21,474 nucleotides of DNA from an uncultured Prevotella sp. (GCA_937874345.1 CALNBT010000100.1:1-21474), one strand, 5' to 3'. Positions 6,501-15,518 are shown, counted from the stretch's first letter. Program-made: numbers and translations. The notes: a model not told the origin generated them from the sequence alone.

Positions 6501-7655
6501 TCATCTACGCGAATATAGTGTGCTTAGTAAATCAACTATAGTCTTCGCAGTATTTACATGTGCAACCTGGCTGCCAAGAGCTAAATGTAAAGATTGATAA
6601 TCTTCTAGCATTTTTTGTCTGTTCAAGCCTCCAGGGAGAAGTCCCTTCAATGCCTTCACAATATTCGAAACGGCAAACCGATCCGCAAACAATTCCGGTA
6701 CAACTTCCTTATCAGCAATCAGATTAACCAAAGAGATATACTTTACCTTGATGACATGTTGAAAGAGAAACCGCATCAAATGGGGTAAAGGAGTCTTATA
6801 ACAAACAATTTGTGGGACATTAAACAGAGCCGTTTCTAATGTAGCCGTACCACTGGTTACCAATGCGGCTGATGCTTGGGCTAGCAATGGATATGTTTCG
6901 TTTTTTACAAGCTGGACATTTGTTCCTTCTAAAAAACGATGATAATAACTTTCATCAATAGAAGGAGCTCCAGCCAATACTGCTTGGTAATCAGGAAAAT
7001 GTTGAATTGCCTTTATCATTGAAGGAAGGTTATCCTTGATTTCCTGTATACGGCTACCCGCCAATAATGCGATAATCGGTTGGGCTGGATTCAGTTGGTG
7101 CACCAAACAATATTCCTCAAAACTTTGCGAGTACGACTTCCGAAACTGATGTACCTCATCAGCTGTGGGATTTCCTACATAATGTATAAGATAATGATGC
7201 TTATCTTCAAAGAATGGCACCTCAAAAGGAAGTATTGAGAATAATTCGTCTACATCACGCTTGATGTTCTTGATGCGATATTCTTTCCAAGCCCAAATCT
7301 TTGGTGATATGTAATAGAAGATCGGTATTTGCGTATGACGTTTTAAAAATTTGGCAATACTGAGATTGAATCCAGGATAATCAACCATAACAACGACATC
7401 AGGGTTCCATGAGACAATATCTTCCTTGCACAGTTTCATGTTATTCATGATGGCTGGGAGGTGCAGCAAAACGGGAATAAATCCCATATATGCCATTTCT
7501 TGATAGTGCTTCACGCACACGCCCCCCACTGCTGTCATCAAATCTCCTCCAAAGAATCTAAACTCAGCCTGATTATCTTGCTGTTGCAAGGCCAACATCA
7601 AATTAGATGCATGCAAATCACCGCTTGCTTCTCCTACAATCAGATAGTATTTCAT
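6501..7655 (-). CDS. lpxB: Lipid-A-disaccharide synthase
   Basis: 384 residues, a typical length. A GT19 glycosyltransferase that joins UDP-2,3-diacylglucosamine to lipid X, forming the tetraacyl disaccharide 1-phosphate of lipid A; a peripheral inner-membrane enzyme. The N-terminus MKYYLIVGEASGDLHASNLM carries the GEASGD motif. Further on are the conserved VDYPGFN, YYISPKIWAWK and GNP segments, then LLAGSRIQEI. The sugar-nucleotide site reads TSGTATLETALFNVPQIVCYKT. Nothing essential is missing. The gene follows surE on the same strand after a 179-base spacer, so the two are probably co-transcribed. Their pairing is common in Bacteroidetes but has no known direct biochemical link. Confidence 0.97.
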   Translation of the reverse strand: MKYYLIVGEASGDLHASNLMLALQQQDNQAEFRFFGGDLMTAVGGVCVKHYQEMAYMGFIPVLLHLPAIMNNMKLCKEDIVSWNPDVVVMVDYPGFNLSIAKFLKRHTQIPIFYYISPKIWAWKEYRIKNIKRDVDELFSILPFEVPFFEDKHHYLIHYVGNPTADEVHQFRKSYSQSFEEYCLVHQLNPAQPIIALLAGSRIQEIKDNLPSMIKAIQHFPDYQAVLAGAPSIDESYYHRFLEGTNVQLVKNETYPLLAQASAALVTSGTATLETALFNVPQIVCYKTPLPHLMRFLFQHVIKVKYISLVNLIADKEVVPELFADRFAVSNIVKALKGLLPGGLNRQKMLEDYQSLHLALGSQVAHVNTAKTIVDLLSTLYSRR

Positions 7656-7834
7656 GCTGTTTTCTATTAATTAATATAGTTGTCAAACTACAATTATAGC
7701 CTTTGCGAAGACCTGTAACAAATTAAAATTATATCTCATTCTCAACTTTCATGATTCAACAAGAAAGCGAATGGCGAAAGGTCTTGATGGAAGATGTCGA
7801 CGAACGTCATGGATCAATGCCTTTTCAATAAAAA

Positions 7835-8611
7835 TCAAGAAAGATTCCAAGATTCCATTTCTCTCATGAATTCGTAAGCAGTTACGTCAATAGTCGTTGG
7901 AGTGATGGAGACGAATCCGTTCTGAAGCGCCCATTGATCTGTTCCTTCAACACCTGGTTCATCATTTTGATATTGTCCCACCACCCAAAAATAATCATAA
8001 TTTCTAGGATGGCGCTCTTTAACAATTTCATGAACCCATCTTCCATAGGTCATTCTGCAGACTTTTATGCCCAAAAATTCTTGTCTGGCCGGGAAGTTTA
8101 CATTGAGACAGATGCCTTTTGGCAATCCCTTTTCCAAGACTTTCTGAACCACAGAACGCACAAACGGTCGGGCAGCCTCAAGGTTGGCATCTTCGTTGTA
8201 ATAACAACTCGAGAAAGCTATCGAAGGAATATACTTCAAACATCCTTCGATAGCAACGCCCATTGTTCCCGAATAGTGGGTATTGACAGTTGAATTGTCA
8301 CCGTGGTTGATTCCACTTAATATCAAATCGGGTCGACGGTCTTTACAAAGCTGATCCATTGCTAATTTAACACAATCGACCGGCGTCCCGCTACACGACC
8401 AAACCTGTGCAGTTCCTATATCACGCCTTCTTTTCAGTCGTAGATATTCAGTAGAAGAAAATGCACATGAAAAACCTGATCGAGCCGACTCTGGTGCACA
8501 AACAATAACCTCTGCCAAATCGGAAACCATATCGACTAAGGCATGAATACCAGGTGAATGATAACCATCGTCATTCGAAATTAAAATCAAAGCCTTCTCT
8601 GTATGTATCAT
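7835..8611 (-). CDS. surE: 5'/3'-nucleotidase SurE
   Basis: 258 residues. Metal-dependent phosphatase of nucleoside 5'- and 3'-monophosphates (some members also act on short polyphosphate), cytoplasmic, linked to stationary-phase survival. The metal-binding motif ISNDDG places Asp14-Asp15 near the N-terminus and is followed by the family YHSPGIHAL. SGINHGDN supplies the conserved Asn ligand and HYSGTMGVAIEG is the next hallmark. VNFP in the C-terminal half also fits the family. Divergent from parA with a 186-base gap carrying both promoters, and upstream of lpxB. Start taken at ATG 8611; only a few residues precede the first beta strand. Confidence 0.96.
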   Translation of the reverse strand: MIHTEKALILISNDDGYHSPGIHALVDMVSDLAEVIVCAPESARSGFSCAFSSTEYLRLKRRRDIGTAQVWSCSGTPVDCVKLAMDQLCKDRRPDLILSGINHGDNSTVNTHYSGTMGVAIEGCLKYIPSIAFSSCYYNEDANLEAARPFVRSVVQKVLEKGLPKGICLNVNFPARQEFLGIKVCRMTYGRWVHEIVKERHPRNYDYFWVVGQYQNDEPGVEGTDQWALQNGFVSITPTTIDVTAYEFMREMESWNLS

Positions 8612-8708
8612 TACTTTAAATTTAGGGGGAAAAAATAGTCAAAAAAGCTTTCTTTTCATTGAAAGCCGGCCTACTATCCAATAAATAAAATTCTTATAAT
8701 TTTCTATG

Positions 8709-8716
8709 CAAAAGTA
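8709..8716 (-). promoter_or_regulatory. Probable surE -7 element
   Basis: TACTTTTG on minus matches TAnnTTTG exactly. No good TTG was found 19-23 bases upstream, so the -33 half is weak. The implied leader is about 90 bases. Confidence 0.45.
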
Positions 8717-8731
8717 CGAAAAAAGGTTTAA

Positions 8732-8751
8732 TTGTCGACATTCTCGACCAA
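8732..8751. promoter_or_regulatory. Inverted repeat inside the parA promoter, possible operator
   Basis: GTCGA (8734-8738) and TCGAC (8744-8748) are perfectly inverted around five bases. Flanking TT and CAA extend the symmetry if one base is bulged. The repeat fills the spacer start of the parA promoter and lies upstream of surE, so a bound protein could affect both. The binding protein is unknown. Confidence 0.35.
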
Positions 8752-8765
8752 AATATATAACTTTG
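8732..8765 (+). promoter_or_regulatory. Promoter of the parA operon
   Basis: TTG at 8732-8734, 23-base spacer, TAACTTTG at 8758-8765. Predicted start near 8772, about 26 bases before the parA ATG at 8798. The spacer is at the long end of what is seen for this promoter class. Confidence 0.65.
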
Positions 8766-8797
8766 CATTTATAATTATCTTTAGAAAGATTTTAAAA

Positions 8798-9562
8798 ATG
8801 GGAAAAATCATTGCATTAGCGAATCAGAAAGGCGGTGTAGGTAAAACAACGACAACCATCAACTTGGGTGCTTGCTTGGCAACCTTAGAGAAATCTGTAC
8901 TGATTGTCGATGCTGATCCTCAGGCTAACGCATCCAGTGGTTTAGGGGTTGATATCAAAAAAGTAGATTGTTCTATCTACGAATGCATCATCAATCATGC
9001 TGATGTTCGTGAAGCCATTTATACAACCGATATTGACGGTTTGGATATTATACCCAGCCACATCGATTTGGTAGGTGCAGAAATAGAGATGTTGAATCTC
9101 GACAACCGAGAAAAAGTAATCAAAAAATTGCTTGAACCCATTCGAAATGAATACGATTATATTTTGATTGACTGCAGTCCTTCGCTGGGATTAATCACCG
9201 TAAACTCGCTGACGGCAGCCGACTCTGTCATTATTCCCGTACAATGTGAATACTTTGCGTTAGAAGGCATTAGCAAATTGCTGAATACGATCAAAATCAT
9301 CAAAAGTAAATTGAATCCGAAATTGGAGATTGAAGGCTTTCTGTTAACCATGTACGACAGCCGTTTACGCCTAGCTAATCAAATCTACGATGAAGTTAAA
9401 CGCCACTTCCAAGAGTTAGTATTCAAAACGGTTGTTCAACGAAACGTTAAACTAAGCGAAAGTCCCAGCCATGGTTTGCCTGTCATTCTTTATGACGCTG
9501 GCTCTACAGGAGCAAAGAACCACCTGTCATTGGCAAAAGAAATCATCGACAAAAATAGTTGA
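8798..9562 (+). CDS. parA: Chromosome-partitioning ATPase ParA (Soj family)
   Basis: 254 residues. Walker-type ATPase that binds DNA non-specifically as an ATP dimer and, with ParB on parS sites, moves replicated origins apart. The deviant Walker A motif KGGVGKTT at residues 11-18 has the signature Lys11 and Lys16. Walker A' reads DADPQAN (38-44) and Walker B is YILIDCSPSLG near residue 120. Length and lack of an N-terminal helix-turn-helix place it with chromosomal Soj/ParA rather than plasmid type-Ia proteins. Start chosen at ATG 8798. The longer in-frame TTG at 8732 is the -33 element of the promoter and would add 22 unrelated residues. parB follows after 128 bases, a wider gap than usual for this pair. 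Confidence 0.95.
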   Translation: MGKIIALANQKGGVGKTTTTINLGACLATLEKSVLIVDADPQANASSGLGVDIKKVDCSIYECIINHADVREAIYTTDIDGLDIIPSHIDLVGAEIEMLNLDNREKVIKKLLEPIRNEYDYILIDCSPSLGLITVNSLTAADSVIIPVQCEYFALEGISKLLNTIKIIKSKLNPKLEIEGFLLTMYDSRLRLANQIYDEVKRHFQELVFKTVVQRNVKLSESPSHGLPVILYDAGSTGAKNHLSLAKEIIDKNS

Positions 9563-9690
9563 TGGCGAATGTAAAGCAGCACTTTTGCTCACTATTTCTT
9601 CAAATCAGCGCGAACAAATTGAATCTTTCGGCAATTTGATACACCGCACATTCCTTCTATTCATTCTAAACACTCAGCAAAAATACACCC

Positions 9691-10599
9691 ATGGCAGTAC
9701 GGAAAAAATTCAACAAGTCTATCAATAACAACGCACTTGGGCGTGGTCTCGATGCGCTGATTTCGACAGAAAGCATCAGAACACAAGGAAGTTCTACCAT
9801 TAATGAGATTCTGATTGACCAAATTGAAGCAAATCCCAATCAGCCTAGACGTGAATTTGATGAAGAGGCATTGCAAGAACTTGCTTCTAGTATACGGGAA
9901 ATAGGGATTATTCAACCTATTACGCTACGCCAAGTTGCTGAGGAAAAATATCAGATCATTGCCGGGGAACGCCGTTTTCGTGCCTCTCAGATGGTTGGGT
10001 TACAAGCCATTCCCGCCTATATCCGCACCATTGCCGATGAAGATGTTATGGAATTGGCTTTGGTTGAAAACATCCAGCGCGAAGACTTAAATGCGATAGA
10101 AATCGCGCTTGCTTACGAACAACTGATGGAAAAGAGCGAAATGACACAGGAAAAGGTTGCCAAGCATGTTGGGAAAAGCCGTACTGCGATCACCAATTAT
10201 CTGCGGTTATTGAGACTTCCTGCACAAGTGCAGATGGCTTTGCAGAAAAAAGAAATTGACATGGGACATGCCAGAGCATTACTAGCTGTTGATAGTCCAT
10301 CCTTGCAAATCAAATTATTCAAGGAAATTCAAAAGAATGGATATTCGGTTCGTAAAGTAGAAGAATTGACCCAGAAACTTAAAAATGGCGAAGATATCCA
10401 AACGAGCAACAGGCATATTGCCGCAAAAAACAGCATGCCACAAGAATATTCGCAACTAAAAGACCGCCTATCCTCGTTCTTTAAAACGAAAGTTCAACTC
10501 ACTTACTCGAACAATGGTAAAGGAAAAATCAGCATTCCCTTTGCAAACGAAAAAGATTTTGAGCGAATGATGAGCATCTTTGACAAACTGAAAGATTAG
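9691..10599 (+). CDS. parB: Chromosome-partitioning protein ParB
   Basis: 302 residues. Binds parS and spreads as a CTP-dependent clamp, forming the partition complex acted on by ParA. The N-terminus carries the short ParA-interacting segment typical of Spo0J proteins (LGRGLDALI). The ParB/Srx CTPase domain follows (about 38-130), with IEANPNQPRREFDEEALQELASSI, GERRFRA at 92-98 and LVENIQREDLN. The helix-turn-helix spans about 130-190 (TQEKVAKHVGKSRTAITNYLRLLRLP), followed by MGHARALL. The C-terminal dimerisation segment (about 240-302) is present. All CTP-binding motifs are intact. The DUF5683 gene begins 9 bases after the stop. Confidence 0.96.
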   Translation: MAVRKKFNKSINNNALGRGLDALISTESIRTQGSSTINEILIDQIEANPNQPRREFDEEALQELASSIREIGIIQPITLRQVAEEKYQIIAGERRFRASQMVGLQAIPAYIRTIADEDVMELALVENIQREDLNAIEIALAYEQLMEKSEMTQEKVAKHVGKSRTAITNYLRLLRLPAQVQMALQKKEIDMGHARALLAVDSPSLQIKLFKEIQKNGYSVRKVEELTQKLKNGEDIQTSNRHIAAKNSMPQEYSQLKDRLSSFFKTKVQLTYSNNGKGKISIPFANEKDFERMMSIFDKLKD

Positions 10600-10608
10600 A
10601 CAATTATT

Positions 10609-11364
10609 GTGAAAACAATATTTGATGATATATTACGTACAGAAAAGACCTGTCTGTTGGCGACGATTTTGCTATGGACAGTTCAAATGATTGTACCCGC
10701 TCAAACCAAAGACCTAATCAGTCAGGACAATGTCTACATGGAAATTGATTCTACAAGCCTTCCTGTCAAGTCCGCCAAACAAGGGCCCTTGTCGCGTGGT
10801 TTGCTGCAAGCCAAAGATACAACCCAAGTGACAAAAAAAACGAAACGAGATTGGAGTACATGGAAACCCGATACGAAGAGAGCGCTTTGGCTGTCAATTG
10901 TTTTACCTGGAGCGGGCCAAATATACAATCGTAAATACTGGAAATTGCCGATTGTTTATGGAGGTTTCGTTGGATGCATATACGCCATGAAATGGAACAA
11001 CCAGATGTATCACGACTATTCTCAAGGCTACATGGACTTGATAGACAACGATCCTCAAACGCATAGTTACGATCAGTTCCTTCATCTTGGCCAAAAAATC
11101 GATGATTCGAATAAGGCAAGATACAAAGACTTGTTCAGTCAACGTAAAGATCGATACCGTCGTTGGAGAGACTTAAGCTTCTTTTCCTTGGTAGGTGTAT
11201 ACGCTTTGTCCATCATCGATGCCTATGTGGATGCCTCTTTGTCTGAATTTGACATTTCAAACAATTTAAGTTTGCGAGTCAGTCCAACGATTTTGAATAG
11301 AGACTTAAACCAATATGCTTTCAAACCTGATGCCGTTGGCATACAGTGTCGTTTTGATTTTTAG
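10609..11364 (+). CDS. DUF5683 membrane protein, function unknown
   Basis: 251 residues from a GTG start placed 9 bases after parB. Residues about 10-28 look like a signal peptide (CLLATILLWTVQMIVPAQ), giving an exported N-terminus. The stretch about 30-85 is polar. From about residue 94 comes the DUF5683 core, WLSIVLPGAGQIYNRKYWKLP, followed by a hydrophobic segment (IVYGGFVGCIYAMKWNN), a charged loop, and a second hydrophobic segment near 200 (FFSLVGVYALSIIDAYVDASL). The LPGAGQIYN motif resembles the small Gly-rich turn found in TM2-like proteins. No catalytic motif is visible. Its neighbours (parAB upstream, a cell-wall lytic enzyme and rel downstream) suggest a role at the envelope, but that is inference from position only. 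Confidence 0.8.
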   Translation: MKTIFDDILRTEKTCLLATILLWTVQMIVPAQTKDLISQDNVYMEIDSTSLPVKSAKQGPLSRGLLQAKDTTQVTKKTKRDWSTWKPDTKRALWLSIVLPGAGQIYNRKYWKLPIVYGGFVGCIYAMKWNNQMYHDYSQGYMDLIDNDPQTHSYDQFLHLGQKIDDSNKARYKDLFSQRKDRYRRWRDLSFFSLVGVYALSIIDAYVDASLSEFDISNNLSLRVSPTILNRDLNQYAFKPDAVGIQCRFDF

Positions 11365-11412
11365 CTAACATACTGGAAGCATTTTTTGATCATAATAGAA
11401 AATAAACTGATA

Positions 11413-12759
11413 ATGAAGAGAATTTATTTGTTGATAGCCACCATGTTTTTGGGCTTCTCATCGTCATTGCAAGCGCAAATCGTTGACGATGAAGACGAAA
11501 TCATTGTGACAAACGAAAAAGGAGAAAAAGAATCTATAGATATACCCGAAGCGATGACAGCTGAAGTTGACAGCATGCTTCATTTATATAATACGAAAAC
11601 TTATTTAAGAAAGGATGCAGATTGTAACCTGCCCAACTTTAATCCGGTTTTCAAACCCGAAGAATTTAAGGCTCGTCTCCAGCGTTTGCCCACAATCATG
11701 GAAATGCCCTACAACGATGTAGTCCAAAAATTCATCGACCGATATAGCAACCAACTACGCCAATCAGTAAGCTATATGCTTGGTGCTTCAAACTTTTACT
11801 TTTCCATCTTCGAACAAGCATTGGAAGCTTATCACCTGCCGCTGGAATTAAAATACCTTCCTGTAATTGAGTCAGGACTCAACCCTAAAGCTGTTTCTCG
11901 CGTCGGGGCAACCGGCCTTTGGCAATTTATGATTGTGACTGGAGAGAATTACGGGTTGACAGTCAATTCATTGTTGGATGAAAGATGCGATCCTATCAAG
12001 TCATCCTATGCAGCAGCCAACTATCTAAGCGACTTATATAAGATCTTCGGCGACTGGAATCTCGTTATTGCTGCCTATAACTGCGGTCCAGATAAAATCA
12101 ACCAGGCTATCCATCGCGCAAATGGCACCAAGGATTACTGGAAAATATATCCTTATTTACCACCCGAGACAAGAGGCTATGTTCCTGCATTCATTGCAGC
12201 GAATTATATTATGAATTACTATTGTGATCATAACATCTGCCCTATGGTTGCCGATGTACCTGAAAAAACAGATACGATCATGGTAGACCGTGACATTCAT
12301 TTCGACCAGATTGCCAATGTATTGAAGATGGATGTCAACCAGCTTAAAGAACTCAATCCGCAATATCGCAGGGATATCGTTAATGGAAGCAATCAACTTT
12401 CTACCCTTCGTTTGCCTGTTGACCTCATCAATTCCTTCATCGAAAAAGAGGATTCCATTTATGCTTACAAGACCGATGAACTACTGACCAAACGCAGTGA
12501 AGTAGAGGTAGACCTGTCTCCAAGCAAGGTTATCAGCGAAAAACGTTCATATGCCAGCTCGAAAAAGGCCTATTCCAAGAAAAGGAGCAAGAGCTCAAGT
12601 CGTAAAAAGCATTCCAAGACTAAATTTACGACTGTTCGGGATGGTGACACGTTATCAGAAATTGCAGAAAGAAACAACACGACTGTCAAGAAATTGAGAA
12701 AGTTGAACGGCATAAAGGGCACTACTATCCATAAAGGAAAGAAAATAAAAGTCAAGTAA
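11413..12759 (+). CDS. LysM-containing membrane-bound lytic murein transglycosylase (MltD-like)
   Basis: 448 residues. Cleaves peptidoglycan glycan strands, leaving 1,6-anhydromuramic acid ends. Residues 1-19 are a signal peptide (IYLLIATMFLGFSSSLQAQ). The SLT domain spans about 110-280, with catalytic Glu153 in PVIESGLNP, then AVSRVGATGLWQFM, AAYNCGPDKINQAI and YVPAFIAANYI. A divergent LysM-like segment lies about 295-340 (DQIANVLKMDVNQLKELNP). A Lys/Ser-rich linker (about 378-402) leads to a clear C-terminal LysM (VRDGDTLSEIAERNNTTVKKLRKLNG). No lipobox is seen, unlike E. coli MltD. The start is ATG 11413; the longer frame would need a TTG at 11386 and would separate the start from the signal peptide. 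It lies between the DUF5683 gene and rel. Confidence 0.92.
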   Translation: MKRIYLLIATMFLGFSSSLQAQIVDDEDEIIVTNEKGEKESIDIPEAMTAEVDSMLHLYNTKTYLRKDADCNLPNFNPVFKPEEFKARLQRLPTIMEMPYNDVVQKFIDRYSNQLRQSVSYMLGASNFYFSIFEQALEAYHLPLELKYLPVIESGLNPKAVSRVGATGLWQFMIVTGENYGLTVNSLLDERCDPIKSSYAAANYLSDLYKIFGDWNLVIAAYNCGPDKINQAIHRANGTKDYWKIYPYLPPETRGYVPAFIAANYIMNYYCDHNICPMVADVPEKTDTIMVDRDIHFDQIANVLKMDVNQLKELNPQYRRDIVNGSNQLSTLRLPVDLINSFIEKEDSIYAYKTDELLTKRSEVEVDLSPSKVISEKRSYASSKKAYSKKRSKSSSRKKHSKTKFTTVRDGDTLSEIAERNNTTVKKLRKLNGIKGTTIHKGKKIKVK

Positions 12760-12776
12760 ACCACTTCAAATAAGTG

Positions 12777-15056
12777 ATGAACAGTATGGACAACCAAGAA
12801 ACCGAAGATAAAATCAAGGAAGAGCTTGAGAACAAAATGATAGAAGATGCTTTTCAACATCTGTTGGAAACCTACTTAGCATCACGACATCGGAAAAAAG
12901 TCGATATCATTACAAAAGCTTACAATTTCGCTCGCCAGGCACACAAAGGCGTTCGGCGTCTTTCAGGTGAGCCATACATTCTTCACCCTATTGCCGTAGC
13001 GCAAATCGCTTGCGAAGAAATGGGGCTGGGATCAACAAGTATTTCCTCTGCACTATTGCATGATGTGGTTGAAGATACCGACTACACGATTGAGGATATA
13101 GAAAATATTTTCGGCAGTAAAATTGCAAAAATCGTTGACGGACTGACTAAAATCAGTGGTGGAATTTTTGGAGACAAGGCTTCAGCCCAAGCCGAAAACT
13201 TCAAGAAATTGCTGCTGACCATGAGCGATGACATCCGGGTTATCCTTATTAAAATTTGTGACCGATTGCACAACATGCGCACACTGGCATCACAACCGGC
13301 CAACAAACAATATAAGATTGCAGGAGAAACGTTGTACATTTATGCCCCACTAGCCAATCGCCTTGGGCTTAACAAGATTAAAACGGAACTTGAAAATCTG
13401 AGTTTTAAGTTTGAACATCCTGAAGAATATCAAAGCATTTCCAACAAACTTTCATTAACAAAAGAGCAGCGCGACAAACTCTTTGAACAATTTACAGATC
13501 CTATCAAGGAAACACTTGATAAGATGGGAATCAAATATGAAATCAAAGCAAGGGTAAAAAGTCCTTATTCCATTTGGAACAAGATGCAAACCAAGCATAT
13601 CACTTTTGATGAAATCTACGATATTCTGGCCGTACGCATTATCTTCACACCGAAAGAAAGGGCTAACGAAATTAACGAATGTTTTAACGTTTACGTTGCC
13701 ATCAGCAAAATATATAAGTCACATCCCGACCGACTTCGCGATTGGCTAAGCCATCCAAAGGCCAATGGTTACCAAGCCTTGCATGTTACTTTGATGAGTA
13801 AACAAGGGCGATGGATAGAGGTTCAGATCAGAAGCGACCGGATGAACGAAATTGCCGAGCAAGGATTTGCCGCTCATTGGAAATACAAAGCTCCTGGAGA
13901 ATATACCGAAGATGAAGGTGAACTGGATGACTGGCTGAGGACAATCAAGGAAATCTTGGATGACCCACAGCCCGATGCCATGGACTTTCTCGACGCCATC
14001 AAGCTAAACTTATTTGCTTCAGAGATATTTGTTTTCACACCAAAAGGAGAAATCAAAACAATGCCAGCCGGATGCACCGCCCTCGACTTCGCCTTCCAGA
14101 TACATACTTTATTGGGAAGTCATTGTATCGGAGCCAAGGTAAACCATAAACTGGTACCCCTCAGTCATAAGTTGAGCAGTGGCGATCAGGTGGAAATTCT
14201 GACCAGTAAGTCGCAACATGTTCAGCCTTCTTGGATTAATTTTGCCACTACGGCAAAGGCCAAAGCCAAAATCCAGGCCATCCTTAGACGCCAGAATAGA
14301 GAGATTCAGAAACAAGGCGAAGCTATTTTCAAAGTTTGGCTTTCTCGCAACGACATGGAGATGACCACTTCTCTATTGGACAAGCTTTGCGAATTCCATA
14401 ACTTCCAAAAACATGAGAGCTTATTGCTAGCCCTTGGTAATAAATCTGTCATCCTCACTGACAGAGATTTGGATATCCTACACGAAAAGAAGAAAAAGAG
14501 CAGTAATTCTGGTAACTGGCTCAAATATGTGCCGTTTATAGGGCATGAAAAGAAGAATGACAAACAACAAACTGTTGAACCTTTTACTGTTGATGCCTCT
14601 TTCAACCGAAAAAAACCTATTTTTATCAATGATAGTAACATTGATTCACTTCTTTTCCCGAACTGCTGCCATCCGATACCCGGAGATGATATATTGGGAT
14701 ATATTGACAACCATGAACAGGTTGAGATCCATAAAAGAAATTGCCCTGTTGCCAGCAAGTTAAAATCGAGTTATGGCAACCGCATTTTAGATGCAAAATG
14801 GGACATGCACAATGCTCGGTTCTTTGATGCATCAATAGAATTCAAGGGAATTGACCGTAAGCGAATGCTTCACGATGTCGTGGATGTCATTTCGGATGAG
14901 ATGGATGTTAACATAAAGAAAATCACGGTTTCTGGTGAAGAAGATATCGTAACCGGCAACATAGAGGTACGTGTTCACGACCGTCAAGAAATAAGGAACA
15001 TTGTAAACAGCCTCAAAAAAATCAAAGGATTACAAGAGGTTCAAAGAATTATTTAA
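12777..15056 (+). CDS. rel: Bifunctional (p)ppGpp synthetase/hydrolase (RelA/SpoT homologue)
   Basis: 759 residues. Makes and degrades the stringent-response alarmone. Domains in order: HD hydrolase (about 40-190), with His in YILHPIAVA, His95-Asp96 in LLHDVVEDT and Asp in CDRLHNMRTL. The synthetase spans about 225-385, with RVKSPYSIWNKM, DEIYDILAVRII and EVQIRSDRMNEIAEQGFAAHW. TGS begins about 414 (IFVFTPKGEI). The zinc-finger-like domain is near 628 (FPNCCHPIPGDD, later NCP) and ACT is about 685-759. Both catalytic centres look intact. The synthetase carries RLRD where bifunctional enzymes have RFKD, rather than the acidic EFDD of synthetase-only RelA. It ends the parA operon and converges on merR after 72 bases without a clear terminator. 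Start: ATG 12777 preferred; GTG 12774 and ATG 12786 are alternatives. Confidence 0.96.
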   Translation: MNSMDNQETEDKIKEELENKMIEDAFQHLLETYLASRHRKKVDIITKAYNFARQAHKGVRRLSGEPYILHPIAVAQIACEEMGLGSTSISSALLHDVVEDTDYTIEDIENIFGSKIAKIVDGLTKISGGIFGDKASAQAENFKKLLLTMSDDIRVILIKICDRLHNMRTLASQPANKQYKIAGETLYIYAPLANRLGLNKIKTELENLSFKFEHPEEYQSISNKLSLTKEQRDKLFEQFTDPIKETLDKMGIKYEIKARVKSPYSIWNKMQTKHITFDEIYDILAVRIIFTPKERANEINECFNVYVAISKIYKSHPDRLRDWLSHPKANGYQALHVTLMSKQGRWIEVQIRSDRMNEIAEQGFAAHWKYKAPGEYTEDEGELDDWLRTIKEILDDPQPDAMDFLDAIKLNLFASEIFVFTPKGEIKTMPAGCTALDFAFQIHTLLGSHCIGAKVNHKLVPLSHKLSSGDQVEILTSKSQHVQPSWINFATTAKAKAKIQAILRRQNREIQKQGEAIFKVWLSRNDMEMTTSLLDKLCEFHNFQKHESLLLALGNKSVILTDRDLDILHEKKKKSSNSGNWLKYVPFIGHEKKNDKQQTVEPFTVDASFNRKKPIFINDSNIDSLLFPNCCHPIPGDDILGYIDNHEQVEIHKRNCPVASKLKSSYGNRILDAKWDMHNARFFDASIEFKGIDRKRMLHDVVDVISDEMDVNIKKITVSGEEDIVTGNIEVRVHDRQEIRNIVNSLKKIKGLQEVQRII

Positions 15057-15128
15057 TCAGAATGTCTGTTCTTAACGATGATACAGATTAGGTTGCCCAA
15101 GGTTTTTCATGCCATACACCAACGATCA

Positions 15129-15479
15129 TCAAACAAGACCATCGAGTTGTTTGCGAAGTTCAGTCAGTTGAGCGCGAACCGAGGTTAGTAAGTCCAACAC
15201 CTCTGAGCTTTTTTCCGCACCTTTCCTGTTTGCACTTAGCATCTTTTGCGCGGCAGAAAGTTTGAATCCACGCACTTTTACCAAGTTATAAATCAAACTG
15301 ATTTCCTCGATATCTGCTTCAGAATACTGACGGACTTTGGTCGACTGAACGGTTTTCGGCCGCAACTGCGGAAATTCAGTTTCCCAATAACGCAAAGTAC
15401 TCTCATTAATACCAAATCGCTTTGCCACTTCCTTAATCGTGTAATAAAGCTTGACGTTTTTATCAGGATTCAATGCCAT
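15129..15479 (-). CDS. MerR-family transcriptional regulator
   Basis: 116 residues. N-terminal winged helix-turn-helix of the MerR family at about 12-80: YTIKEVAKRFGINESTLRYWE, then the wing KVRQYSEADIEEISLIYNLVKVRGFKLSAAQKML. A short coiled coil (about 90-114, EVLDLLTSVRAQLTELRKQL) probably serves for dimerisation. There is no C-terminal effector domain and no cysteine, so metal or redox sensing is unlikely. This compact type is common in Bacteroidetes near alaS; its targets are not known to me. It has its own promoter. Upstream, 450 bases separate it from the divergent alaS. Confidence 0.88.
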   Translation of the reverse strand: MALNPDKNVKLYYTIKEVAKRFGINESTLRYWETEFPQLRPKTVQSTKVRQYSEADIEEISLIYNLVKVRGFKLSAAQKMLSANRKGAEKSSEVLDLLTSVRAQLTELRKQLDGLV

Positions 15480-15518
15480 TGTACAAAATGTTTTGGTCGT
15501 TATTTAATGTTGTAATTG

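Noticed and set aside
6396..6520. Small plus-strand frame after the repeats encoding a charged helical peptide (QLEKSATQSKEADTKKELKEK)
   Set aside because: No ATG start, no family, and it overlaps the lpxB 3' end; probably chance or a very old remnant.
7751..7831. 26-codon plus-strand frame in the surE-lpxB gap
   Set aside because: No promoter and no recognisable sequence; opposite to the direction of the likely surE-lpxB transcript.
8732..8797. Longer N-terminus for ParA
   Set aside because: The TTG start is the promoter -33 element; ParA normally begins just before the Walker A strand.
15057..15128. Terminator between rel and merR
   Set aside because: Expected for convergent genes, but I could not find a convincing stem with a T-run here.
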